From Cryptococcus deneoformans JEC21 (lineage: Eukaryota; Basidiomycota; Tremellomycetes; Tremellales; Cryptococcaceae), in NCBI RefSeq assembly GCF_000091045.1, contig NC_006691.1, positions 1,374,951 to 1,438,950 on the forward strand: a DNA stretch of 64,000 nt. The letters are read 5' to 3'. The translations under genes were made by a program, and so were the position numbers. This document shows positions 24,076 to 35,429 of the stretch, piece by piece (position 1 is the stretch's first letter; every line of letters starts with the position of its first letter). The notes beneath the pieces are model-generated. The model was not told the origin of the DNA. It did no database searches and worked only from the letters and a program-made list of their open reading frames with translations.

Positions 24076-25776
24076 CTAACGGTCTTTGAACAGGATACCG
24101 GTAACTCCCCCGGTAAAGATTGTTACAGATGTATACACCAACAAGGCGCCCTTCCAACATCGCCGTCAGCATATGGGCACCTGATGAAGGGGGAATACTC
24201 ACATAGTTGTGGAAACCATAAGCTCCAACAGCGCCAGGGAACGAGTCATGCTTCATGAGCGCGCCAGAAACGGGCCCTACAATAGTATAAGTACACTCAT
24301 TGTGAAAATTGCGCTATATACGCACCAGATGTGATGTTACCGATAGCCCTCATTAAGGCAAAGATTGAGAAAATTAGAGATGGAGCAATGGGGTCGTCCT
24401 CTATAATCCTGCGTTAGCGAAAGGAATGGGCATCGGTCCGTACAGTAACTCACTAGAAATGACACTAATCATGTTAGACCATAGACACTGGAAGCTTGAT
24501 CCTAGAAAACCGTAAACGATTGCAAAAGCGACAAGCATGGCCGCATTCGTCCCGAAACCCCACAAGAATGCGCATCCGAAAGCACTGCCGACGCAAGAGA
24601 CGACGATAACAGCGCGGATAGAAAAATCAGAGAAGTAGCCAAGGAGGATATTGCCTGGGATAGTGGCGGCGTTGAGAATGGCAATGAGGGCGGTACCGTC
24701 GAGGTGACGTAGTTTCAGGTCGTCGGCATAAGCTACATATGTGTCAGTATCGTTGCCAAAAACGAATAATGGTCCGACGTACATGGCAGCCAGACAGTGG
24801 GGATGAAGTTACCCATGCTGACGAAAAGGATGATCAACGAACCCGTCAAAGCGACTGAGCTTTTCAAGAATGAAAAGTTGAATTGTTTTCTCCTTCCAGG
24901 CTCTGTAAAATAGTATCGAGAAAGGGGGACTCGTCGGTTGACAGGAATGAGGGCGATGGAACCAAGGATGGCGTAGCCTATACCCATCGATACTAGAGCA
25001 GCTTTGTAGCCTACGCCGTTCAAGAGGCCACTCATAATATACGGGTATGCTACGCCACCGATACCAGTACCTGCATACATAAGACCAGTAGCAATTCCTC
25101 TGTGTCTTGATTAGCGAACGCATGAGTATGGTTATGAACAAGAAAAACGAACCGCTTAGCGACAAACCATTCGAAAAGAATAGTACAACACGGAAGATAG
25201 AGGGCTCCTGCGAATGGATAGATGCAGCCGTTAGTTATGACAAGGTGCCAGGGCTAGATGATAATCAGCACTTGAGTTCAATATGTTTGGTTAAGCACAC
25301 CTTCGTTGCGAAAGCACTCCCAATCATCGACAATGCAGAAGCGAAAAGAGCAAAATATTGGAGAGTTTTCTCCCATCTCGGCCATCTGGTAAACACTCTT
25401 AAGGATGGTCAGTCATCAATCGGGGTTTTCGAGAAATGAAAACTTACGGCCCAAAGATGGCACAACTCACGTAGAGTAAACCGGTCTGCAGAGTGGAAGC
25501 CAGGGTGATTGCTGACTCGCCGTAGCCTTTGAATAAGATATTACTCCAGTACGCGTGCAAGATACCAATCGAGTAAGGGAATCCCCATACAAGCATCTCC
25601 ACAACGGTAGCACCAGCAAGGAATGCCCATGCCCTTCGACCTCCATCTACCGGGGGCAGCGCGTAATGTGTAGCTGATTCATCGACTTCGTGTTCCCGAT
25701 CATAGTCGAGTTGTTGTTCAGTGGCGGATTCATTTCGCTGGCTCGGAAGGCGGGACAGCTCAATCTCGGAGGCCAT
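24076..25776 (-). CDS. MFS monocarboxylate-transporter-like protein, paralogue D (inverted)
   Basis: Fourth member, on the opposite strand, tail-to-tail with paralogue C. First exon 25776 to about 25444 (MASEIELSRLP to the CAIFGP join). An intron sits at the AKR position (25100-25152), but there is none between MYAG and TGIGG. The last exon ends with FTGGVTGILFKDR and the stop is read from 24078-24076. The N-terminal signature PPVDGGRRAWAFLAG and the following helix are nearly the same as in C, and the acidic lead-in (E-VDESATH-ALPP) is also shared. C and D are therefore the most recent duplicates. The gene looks intact: every exon join keeps frame. Substrate unknown. Confidence 0.85.
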
Positions 25777-26489
25777 TGATTGGGTAAGTTAGAGCAGCTT
25801 TTTTGGACTAAGTACAGATAGTAGCTTTAAGAATAGTGACATTCAAGGAGAGGACTGGCGGGGTGTATCGAGAGAACACTTGGACGACCCCACATGACAT
25901 CCGTTTCGCTAATTAATAGTACGAATACTGATCCGTAAAAAAAAAGTCGCCAGGCACGGCCAATAATCTTCCGTGATATCCGGTTATCGGATGTTGCTGC
26001 TTTTTGCCGCAGTTCCCACAAAGGGGGGGAGGTTTAGCATTCCTATCAAATGTCTTTTTAGTGCTTTCTTTGGCGCTGAAAGCTCCCATTGCTGCGAATT
26101 ACACAAGTGACATAAAGGTTATCAACTGGAATACTGATTGAATCACTTTTCGCTCATGGCGTTATTAGACAACAGGATGGCAGTGAGTTGATGAAGATTG
26201 TCAGAGAAGGCCGCAGCGCCTAGTCCGTTGAAATTTACTGTTTGTTCGAGGAGTAGATAGGTACATAGGGTATAAGAATGCATCATTTAGAGGAATGGAA
26301 GACAAGAAGAGGAAAAAAGAAGAGCATTACATGAACCATCAGCCAAATGACTGGAATCTTATCCTATCCCATCTTATCCTAACCTGTCATATCCGAAAAG
26401 AGAGAAAAGGAGACGAAAATCTATGCCCATTAAGCGGGTAATCACAGAAAGGGGTGAGCAAAAAGACATAAAGCCTATTCAAAAGACTG
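25777..26489. other. Intergenic region between MFS paralogue D and the L1-domain gene
   Basis: 713 bp containing the divergent leader of paralogue D and the 3' UTR side of the L1-domain gene. A purine-rich stretch lies at about 26290-26330. No gene recognised. Confidence 0.45.
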
Positions 26490-27740
26490 TTAAAGCTTTG
26501 ACTTGGATTTCTTGACGGCTGGCTTTTTGGCACCAACAGCCACTTGCTTTGCACGCTTGGCGGCGCCTCCGGCCGTTGATCCGATGGTTGATGACTTCTT
26601 CTTTGGCTTTTCGACAGGGGCAGCAGCAGCCTTTTCCTTCTTCTCCCTCTTTTCTACGGTGGGAGCGGGGGCTGAGGGGGTTTCTGATTTCTCTTCCACC
26701 TCGACTTCCATTTCTTCTCCAGAGTTTGCAGATTTCTCGGGCTTTTCAGCCTTCTCAAACCTTCCTCCCAATTTGCCTGTCCAAACAGGCAACATTACAC
26801 TGCCGCTTGTCTTTATACCAACTGACAAGACGCCTTCCCATCCGCCGTCAACCTCGGCGACGATTTGGGGCACAGCTTCGAGCAAGTTGGCGAGAGTTTG
26901 GGAAGTGGAAGAGTGGGATGGGGTGGCGATACGGGTGGAGGTGGATGTGCCGGTGGTGGGGTGGAAGTAGGTGGAGGAGATTGCACGGGCGAGAGTGGAG
27001 GTGAGGTCTTTGCGTTGGAGGTTTACGGGGATGGGTTGCCTTTTTTGAGAAGGGCAGAGTCAGCTGCAAGAAGAAAGGACGACGGCAGTAAGAGGAAAGG
27101 GAAAAGAGGAAGAGAAACCCACTTTTTGGCTTCGAAAAACATCTTGCCCAGCAATTTTGGCATCACGCCCAAAACCCGTTCGTCACACAGAAACAGATCA
27201 TGATCCCTCAACAATTCCCTCCTCGCTTCGTACGGCTTAAACTTGCCCTTGAGCTTCTCGACGCCAACGACGCGGGAGATGAACTTGATGTTATGCTGGG
27301 CGAGGAGATCTTTGTATTGACGTTGGGGGTCTTTGGTGAAGAGACAGACGGAGGATGTAGGAGGAGGCGGGAGAGCAGGATGAGGCAGTTGGCTAGAGAA
27401 AAAGTCACAGGAGAATCACTTGTCAGTTGTCGAGTTTTACACGGGTTTCCAACGAGAGAAAACGAAAGAAGGAAACCACCCACATCTTGACAGGGTTCAG
27501 ACTCCTCCTGGTACTTCCCGTCTTGGTGTTGACGACGACCCAAACATGTTCTTCGCGCGGTAAAAGCTGTTCCTCCTCCTTTTGCTTTGAGACTTTGGCG
27601 TGGTGGGCGAGAAGGGCTTTGACGGCCTTTTCAGCTTGGGCAGTGGAGAATGTAGAGGGGAGGGGGAGGGGGGCTTTGGGAGTAGGTTGGGGCTTTTTGG
27701 CCTTCTTGGAGGTGGCTGGCAGGGCGGAGGAGGGAGCCAT
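26490..27740 (-). CDS. Ribosomal L1-domain nucleolar protein (Utp30/Cic1/RSL1D1 group)
   Basis: Pre-rRNA processing factor of the L1-domain family that associates with pre-ribosomes in the nucleolus. Three exons on the - strand. The first begins MAPSSALPATSKKAKK, with a helix rich in Ala/Lys (AEKAVKALLAHHAK) and then VWVVVNTKTG. The second has IQLPHPALPP, SVCLFTKDPQRQYKDLL, the VGVEKLKGKFKPYEARR stretch and DHDLFLCDERVLGVMPKLLGK, the characteristic core of the L1 fold. The third carries PIPVNL and ends in a long Lys/Ala/Glu-rich tail (about 90 residues) typical of nucleolar proteins. The start is preferred over an upstream in-frame Met because the latter lies in AT-rich promoter-like sequence. 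Utp30 and Cic1 cannot be told apart from sequence alone. Confidence 0.8.
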
Positions 27741-28321
27741 TTTTATGAGCGTTTCTGGGACGGAATGGAGGAGGGAGCAGAGTTGGAGGCGCGATGGAAA
27801 TATTTCAGCAGAGGTGAGTGGAGGTGGGCCAAAATAATGACACGTCGGAAATTCAGCCAGCTGGCGGCGGCGGCCGCCGAGTGAAAGCAACGCACGCGAC
27901 GACAACAAACAGTTCCAGTAACGACGGACGAAGCTACCGAAAAGCATGAATGCATATGGGACTAATGAATATACAAATGATGATTTTTGCATTACATCGT
28001 TGGCAAGAAATATGCTTTATGCCCTATGGCCTACGACCTACGACCCATGACTTGTGACCTATAGACGAATGGACTAGACAAACTAAAACTGGTTATTTTA
28101 CTTTTCTGAAGGGGTATCAAGTTATTATCGGAAGATGAGATGCTAATGCAGATAAAAGACAAGAACCTCCTAGACATGTACCGAGGATCAAAAAGAACGC
28201 AAGGGGAATATGTCTTTCCCTCTTGCCCACACACGACACCCCTTCGCTACTCGTTCCCTTTACTCAACCATTCATTCACTCCCCACTCGCTGGTTCGTTA
28301 TGCAGGCTCGCCAGAATCACT
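27741..28321. other. Intergenic region between the L1-domain gene and HMG-CoA reductase
   Basis: 581 bp holding the promoter of the L1-domain gene and the 3' UTR of the reductase gene, both on the - strand. A run of short CCTACGACC-like direct repeats occurs near 28029-28065. No gene recognised. Confidence 0.45.
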
Positions 28322-31300
28322 TCACTTCGCCCCCGGACCATTAATCAACACACTCTCCCTCAACGGTGTTATCCCTCCAAACGGCGTCACCGCCCCCGGC
28401 GTCGCAGGCGTACTCCTGTTATGCTTCATATGCGCCTGAATCAAATGACCCGCAGCGAGCGCACTCATCAAACTCAGTTCACCGGCCATGACGGCTGCGA
28501 CGATGATTCGGGCGAGACGTTGAGCGTTTGCACCTGGCGAAGTGGCATGGGCACCAGCGACGCCGAGCATGTCGAGCATGGCGCGTTGGGGGGAAAGGAT
28601 GGTACCGCCGCCGACGGTGCCGACTTCAACAGAGGGCATGGAACATGAGATGAGAAGGTCTTCGCCGTCGTTGATCCTGTTTGAAAACAAGATTTGAACA
28701 TGGGAATGTTAGCGAAAGCGATCAAGAGAAAAAGAGTGTGGACGTACGGTTCCATAAGAGTCATACAGTTGGAACTTTCAACGTTCTGAGCCGGATCTTG
28801 ACCGCACGCGAGGTACATGGCCTACAAATATCGAAAGAAAAAATGAGCGAAAACCGCACTTGGCGCAGTTGTTAAAAGAGATAAGACTTACAGTCAAGAT
28901 ATTCGCCGCGTGAGCGTTAAATCCTCCTATACTTCCCGCCATCGCACTTCCAATCAAATTCTTCTTTATATTCAAATTACACAAATCCTTCACAGTCGTC
29001 TTCAACACCGTCTTCACCACATGACCGGGCACCACCGCTTCCGCGACCACACTCTTACCTCTCCCTTCGATCCAATTGATCGCCGCCGGTTTCTTGTCGG
29101 TACAATAGTTTCCGGAAAGAGCGAGGACGTGCATATCGGGGAAATGGCCGCGCAGGACTTCGAGGGCTTTTTCGACTCCCTTGGAGATCATGTTCATACC
29201 CATCGCGTCACCGGTCTGGGTCGCAAACCTCACATACAACGTCCGACCTGCCAAGGCGCATTCCAGGGTTTGGAGTTTGGCGAATCGAGAGGTGGACTCA
29301 AAGGCAGTTTTAAGGGTGGCGTACCCGTCGGGCGAATCGATCCATAGACGTGCTTGGGCAGCTTGGACAATGTTGGGGAAATCGATAGCTGGACCGCGGG
29401 TCATGGCGTCGTGAGTGAGGACGGTTGTGACGCCGCCACCGGCGTTGAGGGCTTTACACCCTCGCGAGGTAGAAGCGACAAGAGTACCTTCGGTGGTCGC
29501 CATGGGGATATGCAAGAGTTGACCGTCAATGTTGAGCGGACCGGCGATACCGACGGGAAGAGGAAGGTAACCAATCACATTCTCGCAGCATGCACCAATG
29601 ACTTGCTTGTAATCATAGTCTGCCATAGGGAGCAAACTCGTTTCGAGAGATTTGGTGAGACTGGATCGGGAGATGACGGCTCGTCGAATTCGGACAGCTC
29701 GTTCGAGGTTCTTCAAAGCTTTTTCAAGACCGTACGGTGCAATCTTGCCCTTTTGGACGAGCAAGATAATTTCCTCGTCGGAAAGGTTGTTGGCGCCAAC
29801 GCCGCCTGCGTAAATCTCGACGCATTCCTCAAATGATCGTCGGCCAAAGGTAAGGGCAGAGTCATCGGAAGCAGAGGGGAACGAAGGAGAAGGGATACGA
29901 GGTTCCTTGATGATAGGTACGTTGACAGTGTGACTAGCAGCAACCTTTCCAACTTCTTCAACTCGAGGTGTCGAATCCCCATCTCGAGTACTGGTACTTG
30001 CATTTGTACCGACCATGTGCGCAGACAACTCCATCTTCCTCCCTCGTGGGGTAGTCTCTCGAAGAGCCCTCTGTCCTCGCTCGGCATCAAAGATCCCAGC
30101 TAACGCTTGCGCCGCCGCCGCCACTGGCCCTTTGCCGCCCATTGAATTCAACGCAATTCCCTTTAAGAGATACCCATTCAACAATACGCTGATTGCGAGG
30201 AAGACGACAATCCACTTGCTCAGCACGGGATCACCCACGAGTAACGTCCATTCGCTCATAAAGTGGTCGAAGGAGGACAAGCGGCTGGGGATCAAGGTTT
30301 CGCTTGTCATGAGAATTTGGGTAGGGGGCATGATTTGGACGGCCAAGTCGGTTTCGGGGGGTTGACTCTCGTAGAGCGCCTGGAGGACGGGGGAGAGTGA
30401 GATACCGCGGGGGTTGAGCATCGCGCGAGAGGTGATTTCAGCGCCGGAATGGGTGGAGTGACGTTTCAAGGCAGTTTGCTCGGTGAGAGTCGTACAGAGG
30501 TTGAGAACGTGGAGAGTTAGGAAAGAGATGATCAAGAGAAGTTTTAGTCGGACAACAGGGTTTTGAGGTTGGTCTTCTCTCTCGCTGGAGGGGGAGCGAG
30601 ACCAAAAGCTTCGTTTAGTGGAGGGGCTGGAAGTGCTGCTGCTGGTGTTGGTAGTGCCGCCGTTACCGTTGGCGTGGCCATTAAGAGAGGCAGAGCTGGA
30701 GACACGCTTGACGGATTTGACCCGGCGGTTACCTCGAATAAGCTTGATACGATGAACTTCGACCATGACGCTGAGGATGGCAACGTAAAAAGTGAAGAGG
30801 AAGACACAATCGACGGCCATGATTAAGGCGGCTACCGGAGGAGTATTAGATTCAGGAAAAAAAGAGGAAAACTCGGAAGGACAGATTGAATGTGAGAGGA
30901 CGTACCAAGGTAGCAAAATTCTCTCAGACCCCCGATCCCACTAGCTGCACCGACGCAAAGCGCAATGATCTCCAAAACGTAATCCCTAACAATCCTCACA
31001 CCCGACGTCTTCACAGCGTCGACTACAATCTTCTTGGCAGCCACAGGGGCGACCCACTTGACCTGTCCTTCCGCCAGTCGCTGAAGACGCTCAAGAGGCG
31101 CAAGTTCCTTGTGCAAAGTTCCAAGATCAAGGCCTAAACTAGAGCCAGATTTGGGATCTTTTGCGAGTTCGCCGCTGTACCCAGCAATAGAAGGCTCGGG
31201 AGATGAGGGGACGGGGTCGATATCTGGGTTTTGCAAGACGGCTTTGGCGAGGTGGTAGGGTTTATCAAAGCCTACTGTGATGACGAGGAAGGGGATCGCT

Positions 31301-32501
31301 TCGGAGAGACAGATGGGGTCGACGGGGAGGTCGAGGAGGTAGGCAGAGAGGAGGGCGATGAGGAATGCGAATGTCGATGAGCAGAGGGTTGCGACGGCTA
31401 TGGAACAGCATGTCAGCATAGGAAATGCGAGAAGACGGGAGATAAAAAGAACTGACGAATCCAGAAAGAGCTTCCGAGTTTGCGCATACCGATGAACAAG
31501 TTGACGAACACACCGTGCATGACAATGTAGCCGAGAAGCACGACAAAGATATCGGCAGAGTCGGCATTCTAGTCTTTCATGAGTACAAGAAATACCGCAC
31601 TGGAGGATTAGGAAAAGCTTACCTTTGCCAAAGTCCAGAACCTGCCGACCAACGCTCTAGCAGCATAGGCGAACCACCTGACGTTTTGCATGGGGTAACT
31701 CTCCCCTTGACCGGAGATCATTCCCTCGCCCAGCTTGGAAAATAAACCGACACCATCGATACTGGGTAAGAAACCCCAGTTTGCTCCCGATGGGGGCAAG
31801 AGTTGGAAAGCGGTGGTCGAGTCTGAGAGGGTAAACGCCGGAAGGCGGTTAAGCCTGTTGAGGTAGGTGAGAGTAGGGTCTGAAGGGGAAGGCGGTTGGA
31901 GGAACATGGTGAGGGTGGATTGGGAAGGGTAGAGAGGGTGAGGGACGAACGAAGGGTGGTCAGAGGTGTTGAAGCACAAGTCGCGATAAGTGTACTTTTC
32001 CCCGTCGACTTCAACACTCAGCTCGTTTAATAACCACTGTTCAAACTCATCAATTGGCTCCTGTGCGCCGTCACGGGTGACGACGAGCTGCTTGACGATC
32101 GCGACGCTGGCCTTTTCACCAGAAGTGTTGCCGCCCGCCTCGATAGGAAAGGTGTATCCACCAAGAGCATTCTGTTCGAGGATTTTCCGGAAATCGGATG
32201 GCGAGATGGGTGTCCATTCGCGCTTGGACTCGACATCGCCTACCCAGCTGCTCCCGGCGACACCGTGTGAGCTGGGGAGGATGTAGGACGCGTCTTCAGA
32301 GCTGGGCTGGTGGGCGAGCCGGACGAAATGGGCGGGACGGGACGGCGGGGAGACGGAGGGGACGTTGAAAAACTCGGAGCCCTTGATCGCGTGGAGGAGC
32401 TGGAAGTATGCGAGGGTGGCGAAGATGAAGGTTGTGGTGATGACCTCGATAGGCGCGGAGGCGGCCAACGACGAGAGCGACACGAGCGTTTGGCGGAGCA
32501 T
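28322..32501 (-). CDS. HMG1: 3-hydroxy-3-methylglutaryl-CoA reductase
   Basis: Rate-limiting ER enzyme of ergosterol and isoprenoid synthesis (HMG-CoA to mevalonate with NADPH). The N-terminal membrane part begins [21 protein letters not shown] luminal loop of about 200 residues follows, then a sterol-sensing-domain-like block ([19 protein letters not shown], with [20 protein letters not shown] in a later exon). The catalytic part has [17 protein letters not shown], the catalytic Glu in [16 protein letters not shown], the NADPH motif [11 protein letters not shown], a catalytic Lys in the DKKPAAINW segment, and GTVGGGT near the C-terminus. At least six introns interrupt it. The Met at 32501 is chosen because the next upstream in-frame Met (32582) gives a Ser/Pro-rich extension unlike the family. 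Sterol-responsive control is expected from the family, but no clear SRE was seen. Confidence 0.95.
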
Positions 32502-33702
32502 GGCCGGGGGTGGGGGCGGAAGCGGGGCCGAATAGAAAGTCGAGGAAACGCGTACCGTCGAATTAAAAAAAAAGAAAAGCAAGAATGTCCGGGAGGTCGC
32601 GGTGGATAGGCCGCCGTTGAGGGCGAGCTAAGAAATTTATAGCCCCTGGGTTGAGCGGGTGGCGTGCAAGAGGAGGGCGGCGGAAGCAAAAGACAGGGAG
32701 GAAGAGCCGGAGAAAGGAAGGAGGAGCGGAAAGAACACAAAGAGACCAAAGCTGCGCCCGAGCAACTATCGACCCACCCCAACAAACGAAATTTGCCACG
32801 TGCTTTTCTAATCAACTTTTTCTAATCGTTCCTGGCGAGACCCCGCGGGATGCTAATGCGGAGCTTGGGGTAATTAACTCGCCAGCCAAATGCGCCCAGC
32901 TATCCAAATCCGGCAACTCTAATTACAAAATCCCCTGGATCCCTGACACTTGAAATAGAAAAGTGACGCGACGACTGGTTCGCTGGTGCGGGAATCGGCC
33001 ATGCGAGTGGGACGACGCTGGTTCGTTGCTTGTATCTGTCGATCTGGTGTGTACATGTCGACCCTTTACTCAAAGTGGAACGATCGCAAGATCGAACAGC
33101 GGCAGAGATGGTCAGCATCCATCCAGCAACACACACACTTCCATTAGCGGCCGCCGGATGAATTACTGTCTGCGGTACAGTGTACGCGATGTTTTCTCGA
33201 TTCAGCAATTTCAATACACTCCCAAATAACGTCATGGATAAGATCGTTGGTAACCATAGCCACACAGCTTGACATTCAGGCTAGTGACAACCTACGACCG
33301 TGGATGTTAATGGAGAGACTCCGGAACCGAGTCAGGGTCCGGTACTTCAGGGCGGTGACACTATGCTGGTAGTCAGGTTTGACGAAAGTCAGGATGGTAG
33401 GGAAAGTGCATCAATTTTCGTTTTCGTGAGTGGTCTTATAGATAAGTACTTTAGAATATTGTCATAGCTGCTCCCTTTGTTCATGGGCGTGTGAGCGCAG
33501 AGATCTTCAAGCGGGGCCAGGTGTCTTTTCTCTTGCAAAGTCAAGGGGCATCTTGGCTGGTGCATCACCCATACATCAAACCCGGTGAGTCTTCTTGGAT
33601 TTGATAGGCACTTTGAGATTCTTTCTGACAGATACTCCAAGGTACGGTGAAAGCACTGCCCAGCGTTCTTCGAGGCGAACATGAGAGGCAACCAGCCAGA
33701 AG
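32502..33702. other. Promoter region of HMG-CoA reductase and unresolved coding-like sequence
   Basis: About 1.2 kb. A CACGTG E-box lies at 32797-32802, roughly 300 bp upstream of the reductase start. From about 33363 a + frame (start MLVVRFDESQDG) and, after 33455, a frame ending QGASWLVHHPYIKP before a perfect GTGAGT donor look protein-coding. They may be 5' exons of the gene called at 33703, but the implied first intron would be only 29 nt. On the - strand, a 141-residue frame occupies 33389-33814. Confidence 0.35.
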
Positions 33703-35005
33703 ATGGCTGCGGTTCGCCATCGCGATGCCGACTGTTTTTGTGATCAACACAGCTGCTTTTCACAACATCAACGTCCTCCTTTCCGCTCTTCCGCGCACAT
33801 TGTACCAATCCCACTCGAATCCTTGAAGACCCTTTGCGAGGTACGTTTCGCTCGAGGAGAGAAAACTCAAGGAGACAAGGAAAGCAAAGTCAATACCAGA
33901 GAAACGTGGTGTCTGCGGAGGATGAAGATGGCGTAAATGGGCGAGGTGCGAGAGACATATCAAGTCATTATTGACCCATCTTCGCAGTGATATCCATACA
34001 TTAGTGGCTGAATGACTTCTCACTCGAGGCTAGCAGCTTACCAGACTTATAGTTGAAGGATTCAATCCGCGATAAAAACAATCTTTGGATTGTGGCAGAG
34101 AATTTTCTTCCAGATGGCTTTCGCAAGCCAGCGGCTGTGATCGCTCGTCTTGCATTCCTGGTGAGTTAATTTCTAGCGGAGCATGGCTGAGCAGTGAAGC
34201 GTGAGAAAGCGGTGTTCTATCAAGCGAACATAGACAAATGGCGAGCCGAAGACAATGAAGATCACGACTGCGGGAAAACCTTCCAAAAAATGGCAGTCCA
34301 TTTTTTTCAGTTTGTTGATTCAGAGATAAGAAAGGTGTTATGAGGCTGGGGGTTGGACAGCTTTGCAGGCGTACGTCTTTGGGTCCTTCATTCTACTATA
34401 AAGCACTGACAGCTTTCTCAGTGCTCAGCGTGCAGCCTCGGATGAGGACAAACTTCAGTTTGGCGGCTTGGTCGATAGGGGTGGAGAACGTCGCATCGCA
34501 GACGCGTTCAACACCCTGGAAGGCTTCCAGAAAAGGGTCGTGAATACTTTCCGGGGATTCTGGCAACAGGAGCTGTCCGAAGGATGGCACCAGCCTACTA
34601 CTCAGCAGAGCGGTTCCTCGTGAGATGTGATGTGAACATGCATCCCCCGTGTTGATCTGGTCATTTGGACATTGTAGGATGTATACAAGGATGCGGCAGC
34701 GGGGTCTTGCTAAGAAGATCTGGACTGACCTCTGGATATGGAGAGATTGGGAACGGAGATGTCGCATCGATATCAAGAGCGTCTATGGTGGATGTAGCGG
34801 AGACAACATGAAGGTAAGGTTGAGGATAGCTCAGGAGTATCCGCAAACATCGGATGTCCTTTGGTTGTCGCGGCGGAGATTTTTAAAAACGTCGCGGGGA
34901 TGTTTCGATATCTTGCACTGGACATCCCCAGGATGTAAAATACATCATGGAATTGTATCGCGCGCGGATGCCGCCGCAAAGGATGTCCATCAGACGTTTC
35001 AGTAG
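33703..35005 (+). CDS. Hypothetical multi-exon protein, unrecognised
   Basis: Gene model built only from splice signals. Proposed exons: 33703-33840, 33900-33932, 34053-34160, 34200-34334, 34429-34619 and 34678-35005. Every join keeps frame, and several exons are exact multiples of three. The best-supported stretch is 34053-34619, which encodes charged, aromatic-rich sequence (for example NNLWIVAENFLPDGFRKP, VHFFQFVDSEIRK and VVNTFRGFWQQELSEGW). Weak points are the GTGTTA donor at 34335, the 5' end, which may lie further upstream (to about 33363), and the 3' end, where the frame could stop at 34623 if the last intron is not used. I recognise no domain. No membrane segment or signal peptide is apparent. 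It may be specific to Cryptococcus, or a gene beginning to decay. Confidence 0.4.
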
Positions 35006-35429
35006 TTGAACGGCGGTGATTACTTCTAAGTGTTTTCGCTTCCGGCTTTACGCAGACAGTTGTTGGCGCCGCTGCAATAAGTCAGAGTTGATAAACTTCT
35101 TTGACAAAGAATTACTAACTTATTCTAACTCCTTCCTCCGGCCCCAGGGCAACTGAGCTGTAGAACAAACAACCGGGAGACAAACATAGGAGGGTTTGAC
35201 GACGAATTTACAGGTTGCCAATAAGCTTCCACATGTGTCGTCCGTCACCTTTGTACCCCCATGCTTCTCCCCTCCATTTATCCTAGCTGAAGTATAAAAG
35301 TCTGCCACATTTTCCCTGTTCGTTCTCCCTCCCCAATCCCCCTTCTTTCCCTGTTTTCTCCTGACAATTCACCGCTTCCACTGCACTCACCACCCATCAC
35401 ACACACAGAGCTTCAGTTCATTCATCATC
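35006..35429. promoter_or_regulatory. Promoter of the repeat-containing hypothetical gene
   Basis: 424 bp. A TATAAA box at 35293-35298 lies about 135 bp before the next start codon. The intervening leader is pyrimidine-rich (CT/CCA repeats), as is usual for unspliced Cryptococcus leaders. Confidence 0.45.

Noticed and set aside
30544..30826. Short + and - frames inside the HMG-CoA reductase gene
   Set aside because: They overlap the sense coding exon for the membrane/linker part and have low-complexity translations.
33389..33814. 141-residue - strand frame
   Set aside because: The + strand of the same interval shows canonical donors and acceptors and better protein-like exons, so the - frame is probably a shadow.
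34880..34995. Loose inverted repeat around GGATGTCC/GGACATCC sequences
   Set aside because: Arms are interrupted and short; the same bases are an open frame at the end of the hypothetical gene, so no separate element is claimed.
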